Part shown: positions 13,635-26,351 of the stretch, one piece after another | How the letters are laid out: each line of letters begins with the position of its first letter | Numbering within the stretch: the stretch's first letter is position 1 | Origin: Dendrophyllia cribrosa | Lineage: Eukaryota; Cnidaria; Anthozoa; Scleractinia; Dendrophylliidae | Assembly (NCBI GenBank): GCA_024195265.1 | Contig: JAJLRJ010000008.1 | Coordinates: forward strand, 28,788,932-28,852,931 | DNA length: 64,000 nucleotides | Direction: 5' to 3' | Notes under the pieces: generated by a model | Database searches by the model: none | What the model was told of the DNA's origin: nothing | What the model saw: only the letters and a program-made list of their open reading frames with translations | Position numbers and translations under genes: made by a program

Positions 13635-14838
13635 GCATTTAACCCACAGAGTCAATTACGGAGACATGTAGAGTAGTTCTAACTTTTGAGTCTGTTAACG
13701 AAATCCTGTGGTACGGCCATTTAAAGGACCCTAGTCATCCAAAATGCACTGCGCGCTCAAACGGTGAAATCCGCCATTTTCGATGCCATCGAAATTACTG
13801 AACATTGCATAGTGAATCGGAATCTTACTGCATCGTCCCAAGTTGTGTAAATGAAAGTCTGTAACTGTAATCGTAGCTTTTTTGAATTGTTAGTCTATCG
13901 GTTTGAATGATTTTTTCGTAGTTTTGCGCTACCGATGGACAAGGTTTTGACATCCAAAGTCAATGGTCTTATGGCCTCACGGTTTCCCAAGCGTGGACGG
14001 CCGAAGGCGCCAGGAAATGCAAAGAAAACTATTCTTCGCGAATCGACTTTCCACCTTTGGATTACGAGCAAAAGTGAGGTTGAAATCGTACGGCTAAACC
14101 ATAGCCAATTCGCCGAATTGTTGTTGTTAAAGAATGTACAACAGTTGCATCCGGCCGTGAGAATTATGAAACGGTAAACATGCTGGAGATTCAAATATTT
14201 CACAAACTGATTTCATGATGGATGCAATAACGCCATACGTTTAACAACGAAAGTACAGCCTAGCTCCGAGACACGCAACTTAAACGCAGAATAAACTCTG
14301 AGGAGTCGAAATTGTAATATGCCATTATTCTATGGAATCATTGATGAAGAAACACTTCATCCGCAGACTTGCGCTCACACAAAATCACGGACTGAGAAAT
14401 TAACTCAGTGATCCTAGCATTCAGCGACTACTACTGATCTTGCAAACTATGCGCTAAAGAAACAATATTGTTATGCCGAGAACTAGCAAACAGCGATGGC
14501 ATAACTAAATATTCTCATAGTAAACGGCTCTGGGAAGCGTAAATATCTCCTGTCAGTATCAGAGACTTTCCTAAGATCAAAGAACCGGCAACATTGAGAA
14601 CAACAGTCCTGTTATATCTTAATTTTGATCTATAAAAAGAAAACAATCTCTCAGACACGTACTTGGGGTAACCCTATTCTAAAGCCGGGTTGAAATGCTT
14701 TTTTGCGACAAGCAGGATTTGTGCTAGGCCTGTCACCTTTTATAACGATATTTTTATAAATATCTCGCCTCTGACCTTTTGCGACGATTTTCTTTACTTT
14801 TGGTCACGCGCCGCGTGTAATATAATACCGAAACTCCC

Positions 14839-14874
<36 letters not shown>

Positions 14875-15012
14875 TCCTTTAAATGAAACCTCTTCGGCAG
14901 TACTTTTGCATGGTACAATTTGTTTTTGAATATTAAATTTTTACAAAATGCATCTTGGGATTTGTTGTGAGTTTTGATTTTTGGCACTTTTGGGAGTTAC
15001 TGTAAGGGTTAA
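13635..15012. repeat. Second copy of the AACCCTTT...AAGGGTTAA MITE, split by another element
   Basis: The left part (13635-13725) and right part (14878-15012) match the intact copy at 8685-8867: ACTTTTGAGTCTGT on the left, ATGAAACCTCTTCGGCAGTA and GGGAGTTACTGTAAGGGTTA on the right. They are separated by a 1.15-kb insertion. It starts about 320 bp after the PPT1 stop codon. Confidence 0.6.
13726..14877. mobile_element. DNA element with GGACCCTAGTCA termini inserted in a MITE
   Basis: Ends GGACCCTAGTCA and TGACTAGGGTCC are inverted, and TTTAAA occurs on both sides (13720-13725 and 14878-14883). If the duplication is only TTAA, a piggyBac-type insertion is possible. An 80-residue + strand frame (13935-14177) inside has a basic stretch FPKRGRPKAPGNAKKTILRE followed by STFHLWITSK; it looks like real but decayed protein sequence of a repeated gene. 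No transposase catalytic domain is visible. Confidence 0.55.
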
Positions 15013-16322
15013 GAGAGTCAACTGAATAGCGATATAAATAAATAATGTAATTATATAATAAAGCTGACAGCTGAATGTACAATTAAATGTTAGTAATTAA
15101 ATAATTACCCTTACTCGCTACTGTAAACAGGTCTATTGTAATGCACAGCACATTTTTAGAATTACATTTTATATCTAAACTCTGTTGACATGATTTGCTT
15201 AACTGAACTGGCAACATTCAGATTCCTATCAATATTTTATTCACCTTTTGGTTGATGCGTTTTACAAATAAATATTATAAGCAAATTTTGTCGTGTAGCC
15301 AGTTTTATTTTTGGTATAGGTATGTCCCTAGCTTATAACCGACCCCTTAACTTTTAAAAGATGCATAATTTTGAATGATTTCAACCACTTGGTGATTTCT
15401 GTAATTTTGTCTTACAATTTGGAATTGACTATGTCAGTCAAGCTGACAACAATTTAGCAGTGGAAGAGGCTGTTAGAAAAGATAACGTAAACTGCTTAAC
15501 AGTTGTTTTTACAGGGGTTTCCACTGCAAGAAAACAGCCAAATTATAAGTTTATGGACCTCTTCTTCGGTTCAGTTTATAATAGTGCAAATAAAGTCTTG
15601 AGCAATATTTCGTAATAAATTATACGGCCTTCGCACTCAGATCAACTATGGAATTTTCCAATGCATTGCCAAGAGAAAATAAGGGAACAGAGAGGGAAAG
15701 TTAGGGAGTTTTTTTCACATGACGTCATAAAAAATAAAAAATCTAAAGTATACGTCCTACAAAGCTGTTTCTAACATGGTATGTGGATACAAGTGTTATA
15801 ATCTTTCACAAAATGTTTCAGGTTTTAACGATGTTTTGCTTCCGATTTACAAAGGTTTTAAATGTGTCACGCAATGCGTCACGCTATTTCAGATAAGCCG
15901 CGAAAATAAACAAAATTGAATCAGCTGAAAGTTATTGTTTGCATTATAAGTGCTTATAAGCCGAGTTAATGGAGCTTATAGCAAATACAATATTTTTGGA
16001 TGTGATTTTTGGTGTAATTAAGACTTTGAATTTTTGGCCGCCATCTTTGTGCCCCTGAGTGGGGCACAAAAATGGCCGCTCCATGCATTTCTTACTAAAA
16101 ATATCTAATACTCGTTCGCCTATAACTCTTGAACGAAATGCTTTTGCGCTTCAAAATTTGGCCAAGATGTGTAGTTTTAAACTCTCTACAATTCCATAAA
16201 CATTTTGGATTCGAAATCTATTTTTTAATGCTTCTGAATTTTGATATGACGTAAGTGAAAGACGTCGTGTAAAACGGATGTCCCCTTATTTTTGCCTGAT
16301 TGCTTAGTTGTCTCTTTCTTAG
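15013..16322. other. Host intergenic DNA, no gene seen
   Basis: AT-rich sequence with scattered stops in all frames. It could hold upstream exons of the terminal exon that starts at 16323, but I found no frame that joins to it convincingly. Confidence 0.4.
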
Positions 16323-16455
16323 TGAAAAAGTGCAGCCTGATTCTCAGCAGCTCTCTTCACTGAGTGGTGACCTGGAAAATGTTTCGCAGTATATCCATAA
16401 CAGCGTGTCGAATGTGTCTCATCTTCCAACTGTAAATCAGATGATTGAGCGATGA
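16323..16455 (+). CDS. Orphan 3' terminal exon of an unidentified host gene
   Basis: A polypyrimidine tract and AG (ending 16322) precede an open frame of 43 codons in phase 1 that ends in TGA at 16453. The peptide (EKVQPDSQQLSSLSGDLENV ... HLPTVNQMIER) has normal amino acid composition and no low complexity. A damaged second copy of its last 19 codons and of the following 3' sequence lies at 24935-25140, so this is a duplicated gene end. I do not recognise the family, and upstream exons are not evident. Confidence 0.45.
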
Positions 16456-17700
16456 ACTGAGAAATACCAGCGTTAAAACATAATACTGTAAATGCCACAT
16501 TAAGGTACTTTGATCACAGATTATAGCGGCAACATTGATACAAAAGGATGATAAATAACAAGCTAAAAGAACGAGATGTAGAATGTACCAAAATAAACCC
16601 TGACATTCTCACGTGAGCCCTTAACTGCAAATGGTAAATAAAAGAGTTGCTTTCATTTGATACAACAACAAAAAAAAAACGGTAAAAGACAGGATGAGAA
16701 TCCGAACTGAAAGTGCTCAGGGACTTAAAAGCTTTAAGAGAAAGTCCATTTCTCTGTTTCACCTTTAATGGAGGTTTCTTTCTCGTCGTTTCGTTTCAAT
16801 TTTTTATGACGTTGATTATTCCACATAAAATCAATGTAAAGCATAATCGAAGGCTCCTTTGAGCCAACTCGTGAATACCAAACGCTCTAAATAAAAGATT
16901 CTTCACTAAATTTGCACAGGTTATGAGTCAGCGACCCGAATGCAGTACTTGCGTATTTATTTTGTGGATAAAAAAAAAGTTTTGTAAAGGAGTATTAAAA
17001 GAATTCGCGTTACCTGATCGCGAATGCAAGTTGGATATTTCATCGAGTCAATTAAGTCTTGAGTCTCCGATGGGAAAAGAATCCTTACTTTGCTGGAGCC
17101 ATAATTGTTGCTTAAAATGGAACGATACTGATTACAAGTTAAGTTTGTAATTAAAGAACCTCCCATAAACACCATCGGGACCAGAAAAAGTGTCCGCTTT
17201 AGAGTGGTGCAGTGTTTGTATATGGCTGGGAAAACGACTTGGTGTCCGCTTATGGGAGGTGTCCGTTAGCGGAGGTTCGACTGTACTTGAATTTTTATTA
17301 CAGGTACCTTTGAACAAGTCATTTCAGCCACATAAATAAATTTGCTAAACATAGTACCACAATAAAAACTACTAAGACAGCTAATAAATATTTCATAAAA
17401 ATTCACAACGAAGTTGATCGCGGCTCTTTTGAAAAGAAGAGAGGAGTACTAATTTCATGGTAGCCACCCAGATATTGGTTTTCAACAAAGATGTTTCATG
17501 ACTTTTTAACTCCGACGATTATAAGCGTACCATGTTAAGGGACCATGGCTATGGCGTGTTGTAACTCCTCGTACCGTGCATCTTTCAAGGTCTTAGCTTT
17601 ATTTGTTAGTCGTACCAGTGTACTATTGGAGTCTTCAAAATTTCCTCGTTGTGATTAGTCATCTGCGCGGCTTAAGTCCAGTTAAAGTTTTCCAGTTACA
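16456..17700. other. Host intergenic DNA with repeat fragments
   Basis: Holds sequence related to the 3' flank of the orphan exon (to about 16580), then unremarkable AT-rich DNA. A transposon end fragment at 17156-17285 carries the GGAGGTTCGACTGTA terminus shared with the Tigger-like repeats at 25250 and 27830. No gene seen. Confidence 0.45.
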
Positions 17701-18005
17701 ACTTTTGAATGAATGAGTGAATGAATGAATGAGTGAGCGATTGAATGAATGAATGAGTGATTAGATTCATCGGTCCTTAATGTAACATTTACAGTTCCTT
17801 TTTGCACCATCTCTCCCTTTTGTAACGTTCCTTTATGTAACATGTTCCTTTTTGCAACAGCCGTGGTTACAAAAGGGACCATGTGGTCCCTATGGTACCT
17901 CGTGTGTTCCCTATGGTAACTAGCCCTCTCCTTTTTGTAACGTTCCTTTAGGGAACATGTTCCTTTTTGCATTCTTCGGTTCCTTTTTGTGCCTCGCTTA
18001 GTTCC
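17701..18005. repeat. (TGAA)n microsatellite followed by a GTTCCTTTTTG tandem array
   Basis: 17707-17760 is mainly TGAATGAATGAG units. From about 17790 the motif GTTCCTTTTTGCAAC and its variants GTTCCTTTATGTAAC recur about every 50-60 bp, partly in inverted orientation. Open frames here encode only short repetitive basic peptides and are not genes. Confidence 0.6.
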
Positions 18006-18433
18006 TTATAGTAACTGTAAAAGGACGGCTGTTTAAGTGCGGGTTTCCTGACCCATGCTTTTATTATATGTATTCTTTCCAGGGAAATCCACTCCAAGGG
18101 CGGCAGCACAGAAAACTTTAAAATTTAATTTGGAATAACAATATCTGTAACAGTAAACTTTCTTGAAAACACAAAGGCTCGAATTCCTTTTGGCAGTAAA
18201 TTTATGCTATTTTATAAGAAATGGTTTTCCTGGATTAAGGATAGATCACTTACCTAATACAAAAATCATTTCTCCTGCAAGTTTGCCCTCATCAAACAGC
18301 TTTTTACCACTTACTTAAGCAGAAAAAAAACCTTTACAGAAAACAAACTTTTATTTTCATATTCGTCTGTCTATTTCTAAGCATATAATATAAACGGCAC
18401 CGACTTAAAATCACAGATCACGTCTGCTTACTC

Positions 18434-18821
18434 GGGCCCCGTCCACATACTTTTTTATGCGTTTTTACCGATCGTCCACACTAAAACAAAAACAAAAACG
18501 GAGAATGAAATCGATGAAAACGGAGGTTTTCGAAAACGCTTTTCAAAGTGGAGACTTTTGAAAACGCAGGTCTATCGTTTTAGTGTGGACGGTAAAAACG
18601 GAGCTTTTCAAAAACGCTCACGTCACAACTAGTAACGCATAGTATTGCTGACGCTATTGGAGCATGCGTATTGAACAGAAAAACGTCCGAGCAGAGCCTA
18701 GTGATGAAAACGCATCTTTGGATCATCGTTTTTCAGCTCCTAGTGTGGACGCAAATCTTTTATCCGTTTTCGGGGAAGCAAAAACGGAGGTTTTCAAAAA
18801 CGCATTAGTGTGGACGGGGCC
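18434..18821. mobile_element. MITE with GGGCCCCGTCCACA termini
   Basis: The left end GGGCCCCGTCCACATAC and right end AGTGTGGACGGGGCC are inverted. The interior repeats AAAACGGAGGTTTTC and AAAACGC motifs in both orientations. The termini resemble a widespread animal MITE family; no coding frame. Confidence 0.65.
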
Positions 18822-19200
18822 TCAGTAGAACATCAACTATACTGTATCTAACCTGCCATAGGACAGTTAAAGCCACGCGAGAAGTTTTAGAATATTTTCA
18901 CTCTTTTGCTAAAGAACTATTGTTTACTTTCACAGCAAAACAAAAATTAAGCGGAATAAACTCCCCCTGATTTCTGAAAAACACGATCCTTGTGTCAATG
19001 GACGTAATAAATAATAAAAGATGGAGATATGCGACCGCGCCCAGACGTTTAACGTCAAAATGGCCTAACACCAAATAACCCGAGACACTTGCCAATACTC
19101 AAAACTAAATTTAAAACCAGAAAATCGCATCCAGACACCCAAATCTAAGGACGCTACATGGCGAGACAGCAGCTCCGATGGTCAAGACGGCTCGGAAAAG

Positions 19201-20560
19201 ACAAATATATATTTAATATATAAAGGCTGCCAGCCCTTGAGTGATAAACAGGATATAATATCGAGGATAACGTAAACGATTGCAATTATGCGCGGGAAAC
19301 TCGCGAGAGAACCCACCCAAGGGATGGCAACCTAAGCGTCAGTAATCCGACTTGGGCATTAGACACCTTTTCAGGCTACCATGGGAAAAAGGAAACGAAA
19401 CAAATGGCGCGGAAGAGGGCGCGAAACAGGAGAGGCATATAGGGCAACCACAGTAATGTATTTGTGCTTCCTTAGACGAGGACATAAGAGGTATTATGGA
19501 CCTGCGTCTTTCCCCGGGAGCCTTTCCAAGCCAGAAAGCGACAAACATCCTAGGCGTAGCAGAAAAAAATATCTTGTTTCTTGTGTCACGGCAAAGAGCT
19601 CAGAAGACAAGGGAACTCCTTAATAGGATATCTTTGGGATTAGCATAAGCACAGGACAAAGCGATGCTTGATCTGCAATTGGTCAAGACGGTTATGAATA
19701 TATATATAAAGGCTGCAAGCCCTTGTGTGATAAAACAGGATATAATATCGGGGATGATATCGTAAACGATTTTGCGCGGGAAACTCGCGAGAGAACCCAC
19801 CCAAGGGATGGCAACCTGAGCGTCAATAATCCGACTAGGGCATTAGACACCCTTTCAGGCGGCACCGCGGCAGAACGTTTGCGCATGCGTAAACTTCAAG
19901 CACTTCCGGTCCGTTAAACTACCAGTCAAGATCGATGCGAACAGCATAAAACAACACTTCTGCATGAACCAACAGACCTAGATTTTCTAGATGCAATGAT
20001 GAAAGGACCAAAACCGAAGAAAATTATGGTACGTACACGATCGGTTCTTGCATGAATACATTTCGAGATGGAGTGAAGACTTGTTTTTTGTGAAAAAAAT
20101 GCGATGCAAAAATTATTTGTTCATATTTCGTTGTTGGTGCAAACACCAAACCCCTTGGTGCAAACGCTTGAAACTTGAACGATGAAAAAACTTTTCAACG
20201 AAACAAACTTTTTCTCTACCTTTGTTTTATAACTCTTACTTTTTGTTTTCAAACTTCGCGGTACGGGAGTTTTATGTTTTTTATGTTGTAGTTCATTTTT
20301 TATTTCCGGTAATTTTTGTTTTTCCTTTGTTTCAAATTCATTAGCATATATTACCATACCCAAAAACAATGGACAAATAAAAATTACCTGAAATAAAAAA
20401 TGAACTACAACATTTACATGGGATTACAGTATGTCACCGGAAATGCGTAATTCACCGGATGCTCAGTTTTCTACTCATGCGCAGTGCGTTCTGCCGCGGT
20501 GCCCTTTCAGGCTACCATGGGAAAAATGGAAACGAAACAAATGGCGCGGAAGAGGGACGG
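19201..20560. repeat. Dispersed repeat present in three partial copies
   Basis: A block with TATAAAGGCTGCAAGCCCTT, GCGGGAAACTCGCGAGAGAA and CCACCCAAGGGATGGCAACC occurs at about 19210-19420 and 19695-19870. The tail CAGGCTACCATGGGAAAAA plus AACGAAACAAATGGCGCGGA recurs at 19373-19420 and 20508-20560. Small frames in it are repeat-derived. Confidence 0.6.
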
Positions 20561-20937
20561 TGCGGAGCAAAACAATAACAAGGCAACAATAAATAAACGG
20601 AATGGAATACGGATAATGATCCGAAGCACGCAAACTTTGAATATAACACCAAGAAAAACAAGTGACCATAAAATTGCACTAATAAAGGCTTAACGCACAA
20701 AACAAAAAAGTGCTAAACCGGGTAAAACTAGACGCCAAATTGGATGCAAATGACATGAAAAATAGCGAATCTGCAAAATATTAAGACGTAAAAGTACTGA
20801 AATACAGGAACCAAGCGGATCCAGGGTAACAAAAATCCAGCGTTACTAGGTGGATCGCGTACAACCATGTGAATCCAAAACTTAATACGAGAAAACCTGA
20901 AGCATACAAAACTAATGAGTAAAATGGGGGAAATAAC

Positions 20938-21345
20938 ATACACAAATCCGGCGTTTGTGATGCGAAGCACGCATACCTTCAAGAATATACAAGTGAGCAA
21001 ACTGCAAACGAAACCGAGCGGCAAGCACAAATCCGATGTTTGTGTGGCAAAACACGCAAAACAAAACATGAGAAACGCAAGTGTGTGAACTAAAAGGGGA
21101 ACCGAGCTAAAAGCACTACACAAACCCGAAGATTGTGAGGCAAAGTACGCATAACAAAACGTGGCAAACAAAAGCGTACAAACTTAAAAGGGGACCGAGG
21201 GAAAAGCACTGCACAAACCTGATGTTTTTGAGGCAAAGTACGCAAAACAAAAGGTCACAAACATAAGCGTACAAACTACAAGGGACCCGAGGGACGAGCA
21301 CTAAACAAACCCGATGTTTGAGAGGCAAAGCAAAGCAAGCAAAGC
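20938..21345. repeat. Tandem repeat, unit about 90-95 bp, about 4 copies
   Basis: The marker ACAAACCCGATGTTTG and variants recur near 20941, 21028, 21118, 21213 and 21307, each followed by GGCAAAGTACGCAAAACAAA and AAGGGGACCGAGGG. The long minus-strand open frames over this array are products of the repeat, not genes. Confidence 0.7.
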
Positions 21346-21768
21346 CAAATAGAAAGGCGCGCAACTTACAAAGAAGCCGTGGGGGTGGGAAAAACTATAA
21401 AAAGAAACGAGGCAAATGGATAAGGGAGAAGGAGCAGAGCGAGGAGATTAAAACCGGCGAGCACGTGGGCCGCTGGGAACAATAATAAAACGGCCATAAA
21501 GTCTAACAAATACCAAATAAAATTTACCAGTAAGGGTTCTGGATTAGCTAGGCCTGGTTCAGGCGCTTGAGCTGCTGAAGAAGCGCTTGAGCTAATGGAA
21601 CTACGTCCGCAACGGGACCTTGCTCGTCGGGCATAGTGAGAACACGAAGGTAACAGCACCAAAGGGTTCTTACTTGAACTGGGCCGAAATTAGATGCACA
21701 GCTCTTTTTTATACTCGCGCTGTAAGGGACTGGAGCGAATAGAAACATAAATAATAAACCATTGTACA

Positions 21769-22330
21769 ATGAAACCGTTGGTATGGAAACGATATACCGA
21801 TGATGTGTTCTGCCTGTGGGACACAAACAAAGACGAAGTTAACGCCTTCATTGAACAAGAGAACATATATCACCCTACAATCAAATTCACAGCTGAAATT
21901 TCTGACAAAGAAATTACCTTTTTAGATACACGTATTTACAAAGGCGCAAGATTCGAAAAAGAGTCTATCCTTGACACGCGCACTCATTTTAAACCAACTG
22001 AGATCTTTCAATATATACACGCACTTTAAATCTTGTCACCCACCGGGAGTCAAGAAAAGTTTTGTCAAAGGAGAGGCCCTGAGACTCCTCAGAGCGAACT
22101 CCTCAAGGGAAACTTTCGAGGAAAACATCAATACATTCAAACAAAACCTACAGGTAAGAGGATACCCAAACAATCTCATTGAGAAAGTGCTCTCAGAAAT
22201 CAATTTCTCTGACAGAAAATCAGCTCTCAAAGACAAAACAATAGCGCGCAAGGAAATATTGCCCTTTGTCACACAATACAACCCATGTGTGCCTAACTTA
22301 AAACAGATCCTCATGGAAAATGGCATCTAA
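21769..22330 (+). pseudogene. Penelope-like reverse transcriptase fragment
   Basis: Two overlapping frames (21769-22029 and 21971-22330) read through the end of a reverse transcriptase: KRYTDDVFCLW contains the catalytic YxDD-type motif (YTDD), followed by EITFLDTRIYKG and, in the next frame, FKSCHPPGVKKSFVKGEALR. The order YTDD, FLDT, SCHPPGVKK fits Penelope-type elements. A frameshift near 21990-22030, a missing 5' part and no GIY-YIG nuclease make it a dead fragment. Confidence 0.65.
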
Positions 22331-22766
22331 TAGAATCACCACCTTTGCTAAGACAAATCTATAAAGAGCCTCCGTTTATTTTTTATACAAGAGGGGTAGA
22401 TCTTTAAAAGATATACTGGTCAGGGCTAAACTGTAAAAATCAAACCAGCAAAAAACAGAATTAACCGAGGTCTTAACAACAACACCCCGCACTAGTAGGA
22501 TTTGTGCTAGGCCTGTCAACACCCTTTATTTCACTCGCAGCACGCACTGTGTCAAACTTAACGTTCAAACCGCTCGGTTTCTCTACCATCACAAAGCAAA
22601 AGAACTTGGAGAGAGACACAAGATAGGATTTACATGTTCCAGGTCGTCCTAAATTCGCCAAAGGATCAAGTCAGTTATCTCGAACAAGGCGGGTAGCAAC
22701 CAACCAATTTACTCTGTGATACTCTGGCCCAACTTTCTTCACTATATTGCGGACTTGAGACACGTA

Positions 22767-22950
22767 TAGACCCTATTCATAAATGGCGGCCGATTTATTT
22801 ATTCTTTTATATTCATGCTAATCAGCCCAACTAGCCTCATTTTAGAGCAAAAATTCTTTTGAATTTTGCACATGCTAACGAGGCTAGTTGGGCTGATTAG
22901 CATGAATATAAAAGAATAATAAACCGGCCACCATTTATGAATAGGGTCTA
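22767..22950. repeat. Foldback MITE with TAGACCCTATTCATAAATGG ends
   Basis: Arms of about 80 bp pair: TAGACCCTATTCATAAATGG at the left and its complement ending AATAGGGTCTA at the right, with an inner block CTAATCAGCCCAACTAGCCT. No coding content. Confidence 0.75.
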
Positions 22951-25240
22951 TGGTTTTGCAGTTTTTTCTTCACGAAGGCCACCATCGATCCCCGTGAGCC
23001 ATTTAAAAAACTTGTCTAAAGCGTCTTCCGTCCACTTGTTACTGGAAGTCTCCTATAGCAATTCATCAGAGGTTCCATGAATTTCATCATCAAATAAGGG
23101 TGCATGGGCGTCGCCCACCTGAAAGTCAGAATTGCCATGTGAATCAGAGCCACAACTAGTAACACCGATCTGCTTTGAAGTACTTGGGCTGACATCAGAC
23201 GTCTCCCTTTCGCCCCCATTACTGGCTTCCTCGTCGCTTCTATCGCTCGCTGCATTTTTGCTTGCTTTAGAGGTACATAAGGAATCAGAGTTCTTAACAT
23301 ATGTTCGAACTCACCACGATCATTTGACGTATTGTCACTACATAAAAAGAATGTGATCTGCATAAAGGCCGTTCAATAAAAACCTAATAAACACAATATA
23401 TGCGATTGTTCCTTTCCGTAACCGCTGATAGATGAAGTCAATCCAGTTGACAGTCTTTTATGGAAAAATAAAAGCTAACCATGGGCACTTCGCTTCAGTT
23501 TTCAGCAAGATTTCACGAGACGTTAAACATATCCAAAGAGCAGCTTTTTCGATCAAACATTTTTGGAGTTATTGTTATTTTGTTGACTTTTTTAGGTATT
23601 CTCGGCTGTTTTAATTTTTTTCAGTGGATTTGTCTTTCACAGTCTAAAATATAACAAAGGAGGGATGTTTTAATCGCGTTTACAATTAAAAAAGTCTTTA
23701 AACAAATGAGAAATTCTAAATTTTCACAAAAACGTTCCTTATCGTAACACTTTTAGCGTGTGTGTGTTCCGACGATGAGAGGCCGTTTTTGACGGAAAGC
23801 GTTTTAACAGTGGAAAATAAATAGCATGGAACAAAAGGCTGTGTTAATGTCATTGAATATCTGAAGTCGCAAACAGTATTAACCAAATTCGATTGAGAAA
23901 TTTTTGAAAGTTCCCCGTTCCGTTTTACAACTTGTTTTACAATATTTCCGTCTCTATCTTTTGTTAAATTTCAGGTGGTAAAATAGTTTGAATACCAGTT
24001 TTTTTTAACCAGACAAAAAGATGAATGCCTGCTCTTGACTATCCAAAAAATTTCACCTTCAGGCGATGTTAATAAACGAAGTTATTGAGCTATAAATAAT
24101 GATCTCTCCTTTTTAGCGAAAGCTTGAGTCATGCCAGTCTAACTTCTCTCCCGTTTTATCTCAAAATACCCTTTAAAATTTGTCCTAGAATTGTAAGATT
24201 TTAATGTCTTATTAGACATAAATGTAACTACTTCTCAGGCAAATTTGGCTAAAATATATTGAAATAAGGAGTAGATATAACTCTTTCATGTGAAAACTTC
24301 AAACTAGGCTTTTTTCGCGTTCGCCAAAAGCCTACTCGACATGAAAGTTGTAAGCATTACACACTGAAATTTGTTTTCGTGCGATTTACGCAAAACTAAA
24401 AGCGTGTGGTTCTTCCACGGGAGGTATTGCATCTCATGAGGCCTTTCTATCCCCAAGAACATCGATGGAATTTTTTTAATTGCTTGAAACTTGGAGAAAA
24501 CCACGACGGTGTTCCCTTTTGTAACAATAGCGAAGCGCACAATTACTATTTATAGAACTAAAACTCAGACAAACAAACCAAAAGTGACTCTCAGGGGATT
24601 CCTAATAACGAATTTCTATTGTCAGAAATGCAAGAATAAACAAGAATAAATTATAAACTCAGACAAACATGAGTACTGACGTCATTTGTGCGCTTTGCTA
24701 TTCGTTCAAAAGACAGTTATAAAACAAATAGTTTTAAACCTTAAAGCTTGAGCGTTTCAGAGCGAAGAAACATATTATTGTATTGCATTGCGAAATCGTT
24801 AAAATAGGGTTATTAAGAAATATGTAAAATAAGGAAAGTGTTCATTGGAGCGTTACACTAGGGACTGGAGATGAATCTAAGAATGAGCGAATGAATGAAT
24901 GAATGAATAAATGAATGAATGAATGAATGCATGTCCATGACAGCGTGTCGAATGTGTCTCATCTACCAGCAGTAGATCAGTGGATTGAGAGATGAATTGA
25001 GAAACATAAGCGTACTAGCGTAAACCCAAAATGTGTCCGTATGGATACATGCTCCTGGAATTAAATAGGCAATATTGACACGTGATTGGTAAATAACAAG
25101 CTAAAAATACGAGATATACCTAGAATGTAGCAAACTGCAGTATTCTTCAGCCTCGCAGCATTTGTAATTTCCTCGTTTATTGTTTCTTGTTGTATTTGAT
25201 TTGTGTGACGTCGTACGGCTGCATTATCTTGTAGTAAAGC
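22951..25240. other. Host intergenic DNA
   Basis: AT-rich with no supported gene. It contains a (GAAT)n microsatellite at about 24887-24930 and, directly after it, the damaged copy of the orphan terminal exon (from about 24935). Longer frames are stop-poor chance frames without recognisable motifs. Confidence 0.45.
24935..25140 (+). pseudogene. Truncated duplicate of the 16323-16455 terminal exon and its 3' flank
   Basis: HDSVSNVSHLPAVDQWIER then TGA aligns with the end of the exon at 16323-16455, and the downstream DNA stays similar (TAAATAACAAGCTAAAA in both). The 5' side is cut off by a (GAAT)n microsatellite. Confidence 0.6.
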
Positions 25241-25250
25241 AATCCTATAC

Positions 25251-25983
25251 AGTCGAACATCTACGGAACGGCCACCTCTCTACAACGGCCACTTTTTTTC
25301 GTCCCGGCGGACAGTCCATACATTCACTCTTGTTTTATAATAGCGACCTTCAGATTTAACTACGAGTACGAAATCGAGTACGAGTACGACTTTGGAATTT
25401 CGAGATAATTGTATCCACCGAACTGTAACTCCTTCCTGTTGCTGACTAACACGTAAATAAACGTTAGGGATAAGATTGGTGCGATAATTAAGTATACGAG
25501 GCACACGAATTTGGTTTGAAAACTCGTACTCGTACTCAATCTCGTACTCGTAGTCCAATCTGAAGGTCGCTAATAACCTCTCTGCAACGGCCACCTCTCC
25601 ACAACGGCAAGACCGGCAACGGCAAAGAAAGCGCGCCCCAGCTGCCAAAATAACATATCCACAACGGCCACTTTATCAACAACTGACGAACGGTGTTTTG
25701 GCGTGCAGAAAAAAGGTCACGAAACATAGTTCGTACTGCCGGTCGTCGGGCTGTACAGTATCTTATTAATTGTGACACGTGTTTAAGGCGTGATTTTGAC
25801 CCTTCTTTACGTAAAACCAAAGTTACAGTCGTGAAAGAAGCACCAGCTTCGTTTGCCGAGTTTCATGGGAACAAAGAACTCGTCCATGCCGCAAGCAAAG
25901 TAATCGCTTTGTTAAGCAAAATTCGTGAAAGCTCGCTCAAGCAGGCAGCCCTTAACAGCTTCATTTCACGAAAGAGAAAATAA
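25251..25983 (+). mobile_element. Degenerate pogo/Tigger-like DNA transposon, interrupted by a MITE
   Basis: The start has the ACAGTCGAACATCTACGGAA type terminus followed by CGGCCACCTCTCTACAACGG repeats. The + frame 25693-25983 ends SSLKQAALNSFISRKRK, which resembles the basic C-terminus of pogo/Tigger transposases. There is no DDE core left. A foldback MITE (25341-25572) is inserted in it. Confidence 0.45.
25341..25572. repeat. Foldback MITE with TAGCGACCTTCAGATT ends
   Basis: TAGCGACCTTCAGATT and AATCTGAAGGTCGCTA are inverted, with ACGAGTACGA-type repeats inside, flanked by ATAA on both sides. Inserted in the Tigger-like element. Confidence 0.7.
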
Positions 25984-25990
25984 ACTATCT

Positions 25991-26287
25991 GGGCCCGGTT
26001 GTTTAAAAGTTGGATAGCGCTATCCACCGGATAAATCACTATCCAGTGGATAGGTGTTAACAAAATCCTTTGTGTTATCCGCTGGATAGTGATTTATCCG
26101 GTGGATAGCGCTATCCACCTTTTGAACAACCGGGACCTGGGCCGGGTTGTTCAAAGCACGATTAAGCTGACCCAGGATTAGCGTCAATTTTGAATCCAGT
26201 TAAATAACTCAACAAGTTCATTTAGACCTTCATTTAGAGGACCCTCCTGAAAACCATCTTTAGGTGATTGGAGGCCTCCTCTTAAAA

Positions 26288-26351
<64 letters not shown>

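Noticed and set aside
20728..21364. Long minus-strand frames rich in Phe/Cys/Leu (up to 147 codons)
   Set aside because: They lie on a 90-95 bp tandem array; the peptide repeats with the DNA unit and has no start context or homology I recognise.
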